From NCBI GenBank assembly GCA_012295275.1, contig CM022675.1, forward strand, positions 9,047,693 to 9,075,192: a DNA stretch of 27,500 bases. The letters are read 5' to 3'. A program made the position numbers and the translations under genes. The notes beneath the pieces are model-generated. The model was not told where the DNA came from. It searched no databases and was given only the letters and a program-made list of their open reading frames with translations. This DNA comes from Chrysomallon squamiferum. Its lineage: Eukaryota; Mollusca; Gastropoda; Neomphalida; Peltospiridae. This document shows, piece after piece, positions 10,738 to 20,784 of the stretch (position 1 is its first letter; every line of letters starts with the position of its first letter).

Positions 10738-10924
10738 TTGATTGTAAAAAAAAAGGAGAAAACTATGTCTGCCTCAGCAAATATGTATATTTTTTCTTTT
10801 TCTTTTAGCAGCAAGTAAGGTTTTTTTTTTTTTTAAAAACCACATAGACATTTCTGATAAATCAGTTGTGGAGTTTTGCCTGGAATGTGAGATAGCATAT
10901 TTGATAATCTAGACATTCGACATT

Positions 10925-11175
10925 AAACTGAACAAAAATCACAAGACAAACTCTGGAATGGGAAAACAGAAATTTTGATAAACCAACCAGTCAAGGTGTA
11001 TTTGGCTGGACTGACAAATACGGGAATTTTTTTTATACACCAGCCATTGGGGCACTGGCTAGAACTGGAAAAAAAAAAGTACTCCAAAGGAGGACATAAT
11101 CCCAAAAGCTGCAATGCCTGAAGTGCCTGCAAGCTGTCACAGTTCAAGTGACAGCTCAAACCACAGAACCACACT
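10925..11175 (-). mobile_element. possible SINE or other dispersed repeat fragment
   Basis: A block of balanced composition between AT-rich flanks. On the minus strand it contains CTAGCCAGTGCCCCAATGGC then TGGTGTATAAA, which resembles a dispersed repeat I recall from mollusc genomes. It also has GCTGTCAC/GTGACAGC (11133-11140 and 11148-11155), a perfect 8-bp stem with a 7-base loop. A minus-strand 83-codon frame (11,174-10,923) has no recognisable domain. Identification rests on memory and is weak. Confidence 0.3.
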
Positions 11176-11284
11176 GATTTAACACTGAAGCAATCTGTTT
11201 ATCTGAATCACTCTGCACACTACAGTCCAGATAGATGTTAAATGTCACTCAGTGTTTGGTGTGCATTACATAACACTGAACTCA

Positions 11285-11440
11285 TTTCATCCTTAGCACA
11301 AATTATTATTATTATTATACAGTTTCCTTCAAGTGTTTACACATTCATTCTCCCTCACACACACACAAACACACACTCTCTCTCTCTCTCTCTCTCACAC
11401 TCACACACACACATACACACACACATATACACACACACAA
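11285..11440. repeat. (ATT)n and compound (CA)n-(CT)n-(CA)n microsatellites
   Basis: A short ATT block sits at about 11,284-11,298 and a compound run at about 11,357-11,440. I see no gene. Confidence 0.85.
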
Positions 11441-11529
11441 GCAAATACTCATGCATCAGTAAATAAAACAAGGTAATATGGGTCCATTCTGTAATTACAG
11501 CCTTTGGGCGTTTCATGTTTCTTAGAATA

Positions 11530-12350
11530 ACTCAATTATTGAGTATTAAAATGTATTACACACTTCTTTCAGTGTTAGTCAGTTATTAGGTATTACTATG
11601 TATTACATAGTTCAGTATTTATAAATTAAAACATACTGCACACTGTATCTGTGTATTAAAATGTTTTAAACACTGCACTTTATATTCTGTATTAACATTG
11701 TTAAGTATTATTTGTATATATTAGATTGCATTATATTCTTTAATATTACACTGCATATAAATATAATATAATAATTATATCAAACTGCATTAGTATATAT
11801 TAAATTGCACTGTATTCTTTAATATTATTATAATTATAACACTGTACTATATATTTAACTGTATTGCAGGCTTTAATATTACACTGCATATAAATGTAAT
11901 ATAAAAACATTTCACTGCATTAGTACATACTAAATTGCATTATATTCTTTATTATAGTAATTATGATACTATATATTAAACCGTATTATACTGCATTTGT
12001 ATATATTAAATTGCACTATATTCTTTACTATTATAATAATGATACTGTACTACACATTTAACTGTATTACATGCTTTAATATTACAGTGCATTTGTTTAT
12101 ATTAAACTGCATAATATTCTTTATTGTAATAATTATGATACTATATATTAAATTGTATTACACTCTTTAACATTACATTGCATTTCTATGTATTAAATTG
12201 CATCATATTATTTAATATTATTATAATTATAATACTGTACTAGATATTAAACTGTATCATATTATTTAATATTACACTGCATTTGTATATATTAAGTAAC
12301 ATTATATTCTTTAATATTATACTGTATTTACATTATTATATTATCTAGTA
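11530..12350. repeat. degenerate AT-rich tandem array
   Basis: The pattern AAATTGCAxTATATTCTTTA recurs near 11,802, 11,932, 12,006, 12,103 and 12,184, alternating with TTTAATATTACACTGCATTT and ATAATTATGATACT blocks. Spacing is irregular (about 75-130 bp). This suggests an old array, or a higher-order repeat with internal losses. No open frame of note. Confidence 0.7.
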
Positions 12351-12399
12351 AGCATATTAAATATTAATGCATATTACACTTTATAAATATAACCATTTG

Positions 12400-12800
12400 A
12401 ATTTTTTTTTTATTCTTCTTCTTCTTTCATTTTTCTAAATTTAAAATTTTTCTATTTATTTTTTTTTAATTTTTGTTAAAAAGTGTTCAATACGGGTTTC
12501 CAGAAGATTCCGTGTAGTAAGCTATTAACGCCAGACATCAATAACTATTACAAAATGCCTTGTTAAACAAAACAATCATTATTTCACTATTTCGTGACAG
12601 ACCACCGGCGCGCTCCATTTGTTTACTTTTATCGCCTTGTTGTTTTCTTATTTATTTCTTTTTTTTTTTTTTTTTTTCATTCTTCTTCTTCTTCTCTCGT
12701 CTCTTTTTAATACCTCGCTCGCACAAAAAAAAAAAAAACAGATTTGCAGAAACACGGATTTCTTTTCTTTCCTCCCCGCCTAACGAAAAACAACAAACGC
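12400..12800. other. pyrimidine-rich block with poly(T) and TTC repeats
   Basis: Long T and TTC/TTCTC runs (12,405-12,475 and 12,655-12,710) and a poly(A) run near 12,726-12,738 surround CpG-containing unique sequence (CACCGGCGCGCTCC near 12,603). It is the left edge of the region with changed base composition. An 81-codon plus-strand frame here is read from low-complexity sequence. Confidence 0.5.
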
Positions 12801-12965
12801 TGTGAACGTTTTTTTCTTTCTTATTCCACCGTGTGTTTTATAAGCGCGATTTGTAACTGAATATCCGCCTGGGAGAAACTATGGATTAATCTAAACGCTA
12901 ATGAGATATGGTTTTGACAGTTCTCTCTTTACAAGACAAAACAGCACTTTTTCCCTACACTGTGA

Positions 12966-12975
12966 CCGCCATCTT
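12966..12975 (-). promoter_or_regulatory. YY1-type motif
   Basis: CCGCCATCTT on the plus strand is AAGATGGCGG on the minus strand, an exact match to the core YY1 consensus. It lies in the CpG-containing block just left of (CA)n at 12,980-13,013 and downstream of the minus-strand candidate exon. One short motif is weak evidence. Confidence 0.35.
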
Positions 12976-12977
12976 AC

Positions 12978-13014
<37 letters not shown>

Positions 13015-13223
13015 TCGCAGTAGTAACACGCAACATCTGGCCGCCTGCTTTTTCCGCTCGCTTCTTTTCTTCAACCTCGCTTCCGCGTTAAACAGTACTA
13101 CTCGCGCGTGATTTTTCAAAAAAATATAAAAAATAAAAATAAAACAACAGTATGTAAAACAAATAACTAATACTGCACAACAACTACAACACAGAGAGAC
13201 AAGAGAGAGAAATTATCACTCAC

Positions 13224-13450
13224 CGACAGATTCCTGAACGGACAAAACAAAGTGTCAGATTGTAATGCAACGCGTTTACTTCCTCGTTTGCGCTCATGAC
13301 GGTATGAGCCAAGCAGTAGCAGCTACACGCCCACGCTTTTTCTGGCCACTGAGGCCCCGGCTGAATACAAATACGCGCGCGGTTACGTGCCCCTTGCTGC
13401 CACGAAAAAACCGCCAGAAGAAACCGGAGGTTATGTTTTAATTACCGTCG
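13224..13450 (-). promoter_or_regulatory. candidate minus-strand promoter and first exon
   Basis: A CpG-rich, unique block ends on the minus strand at TCTGTCG, directly followed by GTGAGTGATA, a near-perfect splice donor (exon end 13224). An ATG at 13297-13295 with G at -3 opens a frame of 24 codons to the donor (MSANEEVNALHYNLTL...). EGR-type GCGTGGGCG lies at 13336-13328, upstream of that ATG. The sequence further upstream (13,370-13,450) has several CpGs and no simple repeat. Downstream exons would lie at lower coordinates, but I recognise none, so this is a candidate only. Confidence 0.35.
13328..13336 (-). promoter_or_regulatory. EGR/Krox-type binding motif
   Basis: GCGTGGGCG on the minus strand, an exact match to the EGR family consensus, about 30-40 bases upstream of the candidate ATG. 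It supports the promoter reading of this block. Confidence 0.4.
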
Positions 13451-13489
13451 TATTACGGTTATTTTGATTTCGCTAAGTGTACGGCATAT

Positions 13490-13569
13490 AATATATTATT
13501 ATTATTATTATTATACGCTTATTTGTGAGATAAAAATAACTTAATTATACATGTGTATGTGTAGGTATT

Positions 13570-13614
<45 letters not shown>

Positions 13615-14075
13615 AATTATTATTTTAATATTAGCTATAATAATTATATCTATTTCACATAACAGTGACTCCTATTTTAGAATCTAATGGCAGTCCTGCC
13701 CGTCTATTTTTTACACTTTAAATAATAATAATAATAATAACAACAACAACAACAACAATAATAATACTAAATAATTAAAAAGAAGAATGATAATAATAAT
13801 AACAACAAATTAATAATTATAATAATAATAAAGATAAAAGAAAAGAAGAAGAAGAATGATGATGTGAATGTTGATGACTATGATGATGAAACGCTTTTCA
13901 TCCTGGAAAAAAGATCTGCCATTGATTTCAAAGGACAATACTACACGTAGGATATTAATATTAATAATAATAACAACAACAACAACAACAACAACTTTAA
14001 TAACAACAACAACAAATGAAAGATATTTTAATAATATTATTTTTTTTTTTTTTTTTTAATTTAATAAATAAAAAA
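13490..14075. repeat. ATT, (GA)n, AAT/AAC and poly(T) repeats
   Basis: ATT block near 13,496-13,514, (GA)n near 13,583-13,610, AAT then AAC blocks near 13,722-13,765 and 13,965-14,015, and poly(T) near 14,040-14,057. Interspersed unique sequence (for example 13,885-13,950) shows no recognisable gene. Confidence 0.8.
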
Positions 14076-14267
14076 TGTTTTCTTACCACGCGTCAAACTC
14101 ATTAAAAAAAATAATAATAATAATAAAAATATTTTGTTTTGACTAATATGCTTCCAATTAAACCGCAACATCAAACAAACCGCAGAGGTGGGGGGAAAAC
14201 ATAAAACAAAAAACAGATCCGTATTCGCCAGACAGGTCAGAATCCAAAGGTTTTCTCAGAGGGTGGT

Positions 14268-14500
14268 GATGGTGGTATAGTAGTAGTAGTAGTGGTAGTA
14301 GTAGTTGTTGTTGTTATAATTATTGGTAGTAGTATTATTAGTATTATTATTGCTGTTTTTGTTGTTGTTGTTGGTGGTGGTGGTGATGGTGATGGTGATG
14401 GTGTCGTAGTTGTAGTAGTTGTTGTTGTTATTATTATTATTGTATTGTACTTTTTATTAGTATATTTTATATTTGTTGTTGTTGTTGATGATGATGATGT
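14268..14500. repeat. mixed G-rich triplet array (GTA, GTT, GGT, GAT)
   Basis: GTA/GTG blocks pass into GTT, then GGT/GAT and back to GTT and GAT. The plus-strand valine/glycine/aspartate-rich 72-codon frame is read from these triplets. Confidence 0.85.
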
Positions 14501-14599
14501 TAACCTATAGTACCTATCATTTACCTTTTTTACTTCAAAGCATTTTCTAAAACTCTATTCACTTTAATAATTATATATTATTATCATGATGAAGGTTAT

Positions 14600-14638
14600 T
14601 TATTATTATTATAATCATCATCATCATCATCATCATCA

Positions 14639-14693
<55 letters not shown>

Positions 14694-14695
14694 CC
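14600..14695. repeat. (ATC)n-(ATT)n microsatellite
   Basis: About 8 ATC units pass directly into about 20 ATT units. It is the longest pure triplet run in the middle of the window. Confidence 0.95.
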
Positions 14696-14969
14696 TACAA
14701 TGCTCTTTATACAAAAAAAAAAAAAAAAATTACGATCCGCACTTTAAAAAATTCTTTTTATGTTATTCGTCTTTACGGGAGTTTTTTTTTTAATTATCAC
14801 CATAATCATCATCATCATTACTATCCTCTTCTCCGGGCCCGCGCTAGGCAACCGTACCCCCCTACCCACCCACCCACGGTGCCTTTTCTGAAACTGTTTC
14901 ACATTATGAGATGTAATCTGACAGCGACTGCAAAGTCAACTGACAGAAAGCGCTCGATACACCAGCTAC

Positions 14970-15135
14970 TAATCGTTACGTCACTGCACGCGCCAGGACT
15001 ACAGTGTAACATCTGGATTGCCTCCAAAACTTCCAACAGTACACTGATTTTAAGCGCCATCTACTGGAAACCTGTCCAATCGGTCAATTAGGCAGAGCAG
15101 CTTTTTTTTTTTTTCGGTGGTATTTAAAGGCTTTC
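14970..15135 (+). promoter_or_regulatory. candidate plus-strand core promoter
   Basis: Motifs in order: TTACGTCA (CRE/ATF variant, 14976-14983), a CTCF-like motif (15054-15067), CCAATCGG (NF-Y type, 15076-15083) and TATTTAAA (TATA-like, 15121-15128). The CCAAT-to-TATA distance of about 45 bases and the absence of simple repeats fit a core promoter; the start would then be near 15,150-15,160. A 70-codon plus-strand frame at 14,879-15,091 overlaps this block and matches nothing I know. No transcript or downstream exon can be shown. Confidence 0.35.
15054..15067 (-). promoter_or_regulatory. CTCF-like motif
   Basis: The minus strand reads CCAGTAGATGGCGC, matching the degenerate CTCF core CCASYAGRKGGCR at every position. 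CTCF is present in most bilaterians with a conserved core motif. It could also be a chance or repeat-borne match. Confidence 0.4.
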
Positions 15136-15484
15136 GAGAGCGAGACCGTTCGTTTCAAAAGAAATAGAAAGGGAGAAGGTGGGGGGGGGGTAATAAAACA
15201 AAAATAAAAATAAAAAAATGTAATCGTGTATAACTAATAGACTTAACGATCATGTATTTCTTATTTTAATGATCTTTGTTGGGGTTGTTTTTTTTGTTGT
15301 GTGTGTGCATGTGTCCGTGGAATTCAGGTCCGGAACCGTGGTGTTTTGAGAGCGGTCGGTTTTTTTTTTTTTTTTGAAAAGAGCAGACGCCAAGAATTAG
15401 GTTTATGTTTGTTGTTTCTGAGTATGTTTGCGTGCGTGCGTGTGTGTGGGTGTGTGTGTATATTCTGATTATCACTGATATATA

Positions 15485-15690
15485 TTTATTTATTACTATT
15501 ACTATTACTATTATTATTATTATCATCATCATTACTATCATTATTATTATTATCATCATCATCATCATTACTATCACTATCATTATTATTATTATTATTA
15601 TTATTACTGCTATTATTACTGCTATTATTTATTTTTAATTTATTTATTTATTTATTTATTTTGTATTTATTTATTTTATTTTTTATTTAT
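15485..15690. repeat. ATT/ATC/ACT triplet and ATTT tetramer array
   Basis: Mixed ATT, ATC and ACT triplets to about 15,630, then TATTTATT tetramers to about 15,690. Frames on both strands here are repeat translations. 15,700-16,080 is unique AT-rich DNA in which I see no gene. Confidence 0.85.
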
Positions 15691-16116
15691 TTAAATGTTT
15701 TATTTTCTGTAAAATAATGCTTTATATCCACGGTGATAAACCTAACGTACAATAATATAATTTCGTTATTCGCGATAATGGAGGCTATTTCTTCATAATT
15801 ACTTTAAAATGTCATTAATTCCTTTAAAGAAACAATATCTTATCGTTATTTTCCGACCGTAACTAGATGGAAGATTCTTTATATTATATTATTTTTAACA
15901 GTTTCGTTCAAGAAATACAGTCTGTGTATCAACATCTATCTGAAGACTGAAAGATATCACTATTTCGGTTGCTAAGAAAAAAAAATCCGATTTTCGGATA
16001 AGGTTGTGTTTATATTGTTAAGTCTTAAAATTACAGTACTAATAGACAACCTTAATAATAGACTTTTGTATTTGAAGTGAAGGCCAGTCTTTGCTGATTA
16101 TAAAGCATAGCAACTA

Positions 16117-16124
16117 TATAAAAG
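16117..16124 (+). promoter_or_regulatory. TATA box
   Basis: TATAAAAG within CTATATAAAAGG is a canonical TATA box. A start would be expected near 16,145-16,155, where CpG-containing unique sequence begins (GCCGACTTCG), followed by a YY1-like CGGCCATTTT at 16,163-16,172. In AT-rich DNA chance TATA matches are frequent, so context is the main support. Confidence 0.35.
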
Positions 16125-16195
16125 GAAAATTAGGGAAGCTGCCGACTTCGTTTCTTGCACCACGGCCATTTTACTTTTATTTCTTACATCTGTTA

Positions 16196-16277
<82 letters not shown>
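16196..16277. repeat. (GT)n-(GA)n compound microsatellite
   Basis: About 16 GT units pass directly into about 23 GA units. It sits between the TATA-like element and the paired CREs. Confidence 0.95.
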
Positions 16278-16280
<3 letters not shown>

Positions 16281-16450
16281 TTCATTACTGCTGTTTTCGT
16301 TTTAAATAAATCAGAAATGAAGGAGGGGAGACAATCGCTACTCTCGTTGACAAATATTTTAGATTGTGAAATCTTTCTATTTTTTTCTTTATTATTATTA
16401 TTTTTATTATTATAGCTGTTGTTATTCCGTTTTGAATAAGCACGCCAAAA

Positions 16451-16475
16451 TGACGTCAACAATGAAATGACGTCA
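16451..16475 (+). promoter_or_regulatory. paired palindromic CREs
   Basis: Two perfect TGACGTCA octamers at 16451-16458 and 16468-16475, 17 bp apart start to start, in otherwise AT-rich DNA. This is the full palindromic site for CREB/CREM/ATF dimers. GCAGCCATG (start codon context, 16487-16494) follows 12 bases later. Confidence 0.65.
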
Positions 16476-16479
16476 CACT

Positions 16480-16541
16480 CAGAGGGCAGCCATGTTCATT
16501 GTCATGTGTTTCTTCGCTCGCTTATTATTCTTATGTTCAAG
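16480..16541 (+). other. candidate first exon with splice donor downstream of the CREs
   Basis: Unique sequence after the CREs ends at TTCAAG, followed by GTATGG (exon end 16541), an acceptable donor. ATG at 16492 opens MFIVMCFFARLLFLCS, hydrophobic like a signal peptide; without splicing the frame ends after about 50 codons. The downstream side is a minisatellite and AT-rich DNA with no exon I recognise. Confidence 0.25.
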
Positions 16542-16749
16542 GTATGGAAATGATACTTTTACCATATATTTCTTGTACAAGATTAAAAACATCCTTAATC
16601 GTAGGATCTTAATTTGCTGCAATAATTCCAATATTAATATTTAAATCACAGTAAAAAGAGAACACGAGTAGTCTTACTAACATACGGTGCTTATATCCAT
16701 GGAATGTGTCTGTATGATCTCTTTGCTGTGTACAGTAGATAATAGTTAT

Positions 16750-17785
16750 GTGTCTCTGTGTTGGCTTTAACTGGTGTTTATATGTTTGTATAATGTCCGT
16801 ATTTGTTTGTCTGACAATTTTCTTTATGTTTATGTGTTTATATAATTTTATTATATCTGTGTGTCTGTATGCTTGTTTTATGTTTATGTGTTTGCATAGT
16901 TTTGTTATATGTGTGTGTCTGTATGTTTGTTTTGTGTTTTACGTGTTTGTATAGTTTTGTTATGTGTTTGTGTCTGTATGTCTGTTTTATGTTTATGTGT
17001 TTGTATAATTTTGTTATATATGTGTGTCTGTATGTTTGTTTTATGTTTTACGTTTTTCTATAGTTTTTTGTTATGTGTGTGTGTGTTTGTATATTTGTTT
17101 TGTGTTTGTGTGTTTGCATAGTTTTGTTATGTGTGTGTGTCTCTATGTTTGTTTTATGTTTATGTGTTTGTATTGTTTTCTTATGTGTGTGTGTCTGTTT
17201 GTTTTGTGTTTTTGTATTTGTTTATAGTTTTCTTATGTGTGTGTGTCTGTTTGTTTGTTTGTTTTATATTTATGTTTGTATAATTTTGTTATGTATGTGT
17301 GTCTGTATCCTTGTTTTATGTTTTATATGTTTGCATAGTTTTGTTATGTGTGTGTGTCCGTATGTTTGGTTTATGTTTATGTGTTTGCATAGTTTTGTTA
17401 TGTATGTTTGGTTTATGTTTATGTGTTTGCATAGTTTTGTTATGTATGTTTAGTTTATATTTATGTGTTTGCATAGTTTTGTTATGTATGTTTAGTTTAT
17501 ATTTATGTGTTTGCATAGTTTTGTTATGTATATGTGTCTGTATGTTTGTTTTATGTTTTACGTGTTTGCATAGTTTTGTTATGTGTGTGTGTCTGTATGC
17601 TTGTTTCATGTTTATTTTGTCTGTATGTTTGTTTTATGTTTACGTGTTTGTATAATTTTGTGATTTCACTGTGTCTGTATGTTTATTTTATGTTTATGTG
17701 TTTGTATAATTCTGTTATGTATGTGTCTGTGTGTTCATTTTATATTTATGTGTTTGTATAATTTTGTTATGTCTTTGTGACTGTC
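16750..17785. repeat. ~54-bp minisatellite (about 20 units)
   Basis: The unit order is TGTGTGTCTGTATG, TTTGTTTTATG, TTTATGTGTTTGCATAG, TTTTGTTATG. The main period is about 54 bp, with a run of ~42-bp shortened units near 17,395-17,530 that lack the GTGTGTCTG segment. Because 54 and 42 are multiples of three, overlapping cysteine/valine-rich frames appear in all phases; they are not genes. Confidence 0.9.
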
Positions 17786-17789
17786 TTGT

Positions 17790-18110
17790 TTGGCACAAAC
17801 ATGGATATAAGCAGTAAAGCTATCATCAGGAACTCACAAATACACATTGATTAATTAAGATACAGACAGAAATGTACACCCACTGACAGACATACAGGCA
17901 GACAAATAATTAAATATTTAAAATTTAGTTGGAGAGTCACATGACATGACATCAGCTGACCTCTGGTAAGTGTAAGGTTCTCAGATCGGAGTTTATTTCA
18001 AATATGGTATCTAGGAAATCAAACTTGGCAGATTTTTGTGTGTACAATTCTCCGATCTCCATTATTTTTGGTGAACCGTCAAAATTTGCATCAACATTTT
18101 TATGTTTATT
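17790..18110. other. unique segment with spaced inverted repeat
   Basis: AGATCGGAG (17983-17991) and CTCCGATCT (18050-18058) are perfect 9-base inverted repeats with a 58-base spacer. The flanking sequence is of moderate complexity. I see no gene. Confidence 0.4.
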
Positions 18111-19000
18111 TTTTTATATTTTGAATGATGCTTCAAAATTTTAATTATATTATAGGACACAACAGTTTTATTTAATTTTATTTATTTATTTATTATTATT
18201 ATTATTTTTATTATTATCTTTCTTTTTTTCTTTTTATCACACTTTATTTTTTTGTGGTAGGACAGAAATATTAATAGTGAATTATCATATGTACTTCTTT
18301 TTTTAAATTTAAATTTTTTATTATTATTATTATTATTATTTTATGTTTTCATTGTAACAAAATATTATAAGCAATAAGCTAATTTTATTAATTATTTATT
18401 TATATTATTTTATGTTATTATAATTGTTTTTGTTGTTGTTGTTGTTATTATTATTATTATTATTATTTTCAACAAAATATAAATATTCCTAATAAATAAT
18501 ATACAAATAAATAAATGCAAATGTAAATTAAAATATTATCTACAGTTCAATTATAAGTAAAGGTGAATAAATGAATCAAAATATAGTATAATTATAATTT
18601 TAATTTAATTTAATATTCATTACATAATAACTATAGACCATACTAATTTTGTTTTAATATCTGCAGGTTTTTTATTTTAATATTCTTTTATTTTGAAATG
18701 AAATTAAAATAATTACAATAATATTTTGTTCTTTTTTTCTTTTATTTAAGAAGGAAATTAATTAAATTGCTTTTAAATTTAAATTTGAATAATTTGTTGT
18801 GTCTTCTAATATAAACAAAAAAAAATTCTACTTTTATTTTTTTTTTTTCATTAATATTTTTCTTATTTATATTTTTTCTCACAATTCCTCACCAATTTTT
18901 GGATTTTTTATAAATGCTATTTTTATTAATTTTTTTAAATATTCTTTTGTAAACAAAATATTTAAATATTTTTCAAAATATTATAAAACTGTACCTGAAA
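18110..19000. other. very AT-rich intergenic DNA
   Basis: Mostly A/T with ATT blocks (18,190-18,220, 18,320-18,345, 18,430-18,470) and T runs. No gene is visible; the 71-codon plus-strand frame (18,799-19,014) is low-complexity phenylalanine/isoleucine-rich. Confidence 0.75.
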
Positions 19001-19036
19001 TGCAGCGACACTGAGTCACCTGGTGAGTGATGATAC

Positions 19037-19146
19037 CCCCACCTCAGGTTGGCTAATAAGAGATAACTCCTACTTGAAAAAGAGTTATCTGCCCCACCTC
19101 AGAGTGGCTAATACGGATTAACTCAAACTTGAAAACGAGTTAACTG
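19037..19146 (+). repeat. two 55-bp direct repeats, each with a hairpin
   Basis: CCCCACCTCAG starts both units (19037 and 19092, 55 bases apart). Unit 1 has AGATAACTC (19061-19069) and GAGTTATCT (19082-19090), a perfect 9-bp stem. Unit 2 has TTAACTC (19118-19124) and GAGTTAA (19137-19143), a 7-bp stem. Both loops are 12 bases and share ACTTGAAAA. It could be a fragment of a dispersed repeat or a structured RNA element. Confidence 0.7.
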
Positions 19147-19600
19147 GGGGACTGTTCACTTTAGGTACAGAAAATATTTTATTATGTTCACATTTTGATA
19201 CATTTTATATAAAAATGTTTCACATTAGAAAAATTGCATATTTTTTCTGAAGATTTTTGATTAAATAAAATATTTGGAATTATGAATTATTGTGAAATGT
19301 TCCTTTAATTCAACAGACCATTAAAATAACTAGTATATATTTTTTTATATATATAAATAATTGTGTAAAGTAAATTTATTATTATTATTAATATTACTGT
19401 TGTTGTTGTTATTAATTATATGTTGTATCATTAATTTTTTGTTTTTATTTATTTTCTTTATTGATTTACTTAATTATTTATTTGTTTGTTTATTTAATAC
19501 TGGTTCGTATATTGATGAATATGATTTATTTTATTTTTTGTTTTGATACTATAATCATTGCTGTCATTACTGTTTTGTTGTTATTATTTATATTATTATA

Positions 19601-19795
19601 TTATATCATATCATATCATATCATATCATATCATATCATATCATATTATATTATATTATATTATATCATATCATATTATATATCATATCATATCATATCA
19701 TATCATATCATATCATATCATATCATATCATATCATATCATATCATATCATATCATATCATATCATATCATATCATATCATATCATATTATATTA
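19601..19795. repeat. (ATATC)n pentanucleotide array
   Basis: About 36 ATATC/CATAT units, interrupted near 19,642-19,685 by ATATT variants (a C-to-T change in several successive units). Tyrosine/isoleucine/serine/histidine frames across it are repeat translations. The flanks 19,160-19,600 and 19,800-20,560 are AT-rich with no gene visible. Confidence 0.95.
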
Positions 19796-20584
19796 TTATT
19801 GGTGTTGCTCTTGTTGTTCTTTCTGTTTTTGTTATTTCCACAGTGCCAGTAAAAAAATCATCAAAATAAAACACACCTGCTAACAATAATAATTTGTACC
19901 ACCAAGTTGTGTACGGTGTTATGAACTCTGAATTACCAGTAGCAAAATAAGAAATCAAACTGTTAAAAACTTTAAAACATTTATTCTTTCTTTTTAAATT
20001 TTCACAGTGAATATCAAATATATCACAGCCACACATGTTTGAAACAATTTTAAACCAAAAAAAAAAAAAAAAATGGAACAAAAAATTTAATCAGTTTTTA
20101 TGTTTCATAAAAATAGTATAATAATAATAATATTTAAGAAATTTTAAAACAATTCAGTGATATTTTTCTCAAAAACTGTACAAACATTTCAAAATAATTA
20201 ATTCAAAATAATTCCATAACATATCGAGAATGCTGTATTGTAATTAACATTGCAAAACCATAACATATCATCTCATGAATAAATAATACTGTGTCATAAG
20301 GCTATTACAATTTGATTTCGTGAATAAAAAAAAATAATAATAATAATTCTGAAATATTATAGCGACATTACCCAATCTCAGTTAGTACCAATATTTGTCA
20401 ATTTTTCATGACAAAAAATTAGGGGACATCATTATGCATTACAATCATCATCATGATTATCATCAACATCATCATCAAAATCATTATAAAATCCTTATTA
20501 GATCTAAATTACAGTTTTAGGAACAGAATTTAAAAATTTGTGTTTGTTTTTTGTGTTAGTGCAAAGACTGTTTGGGTTCATCTG

Positions 20585-20672
20585 GGGGAATGAACTGTCA
20601 CAGTCACCTCGGAATGAACTGTCAAAGTCACCTGGGGAGGGGGAATGAACTGTCAAAGTCATCTATCTATTG
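20585..20672. repeat. short tandem repeat of GGAATGAACTGTCAAAGTCA
   Basis: GGAATGAACTGTC recurs at 20587, 20611 and 20642, each followed by A(C/A)AGTCA and CCT or TCT; the third unit is preceded by an extra G-rich insert. It lies past the likely end of the SPMIP4 transcript. Confidence 0.75.
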
Positions 20673-20784
20673 TAAAATGATTGACATATAATCAAGATAT
20701 TTTTTAATTACTGGCCAAGAAGAAATGGCAAGAAAAACGTTAATATACTGGCAGCCATAATTAATCTTGACGTGAAATATTCGA

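Noticed and set aside
16748-17761. Series of overlapping cysteine/valine-rich frames
   Set aside because: They are translations of the 54-bp GT-rich minisatellite in several phases. Not membrane proteins.
17983-18058. AGATCGGAG resembling the start of a sequencing adapter
   Set aside because: Only the first eight bases agree and the following bases differ. It pairs with an inverted copy 58 bases away, so it is more likely genomic than adapter contamination.
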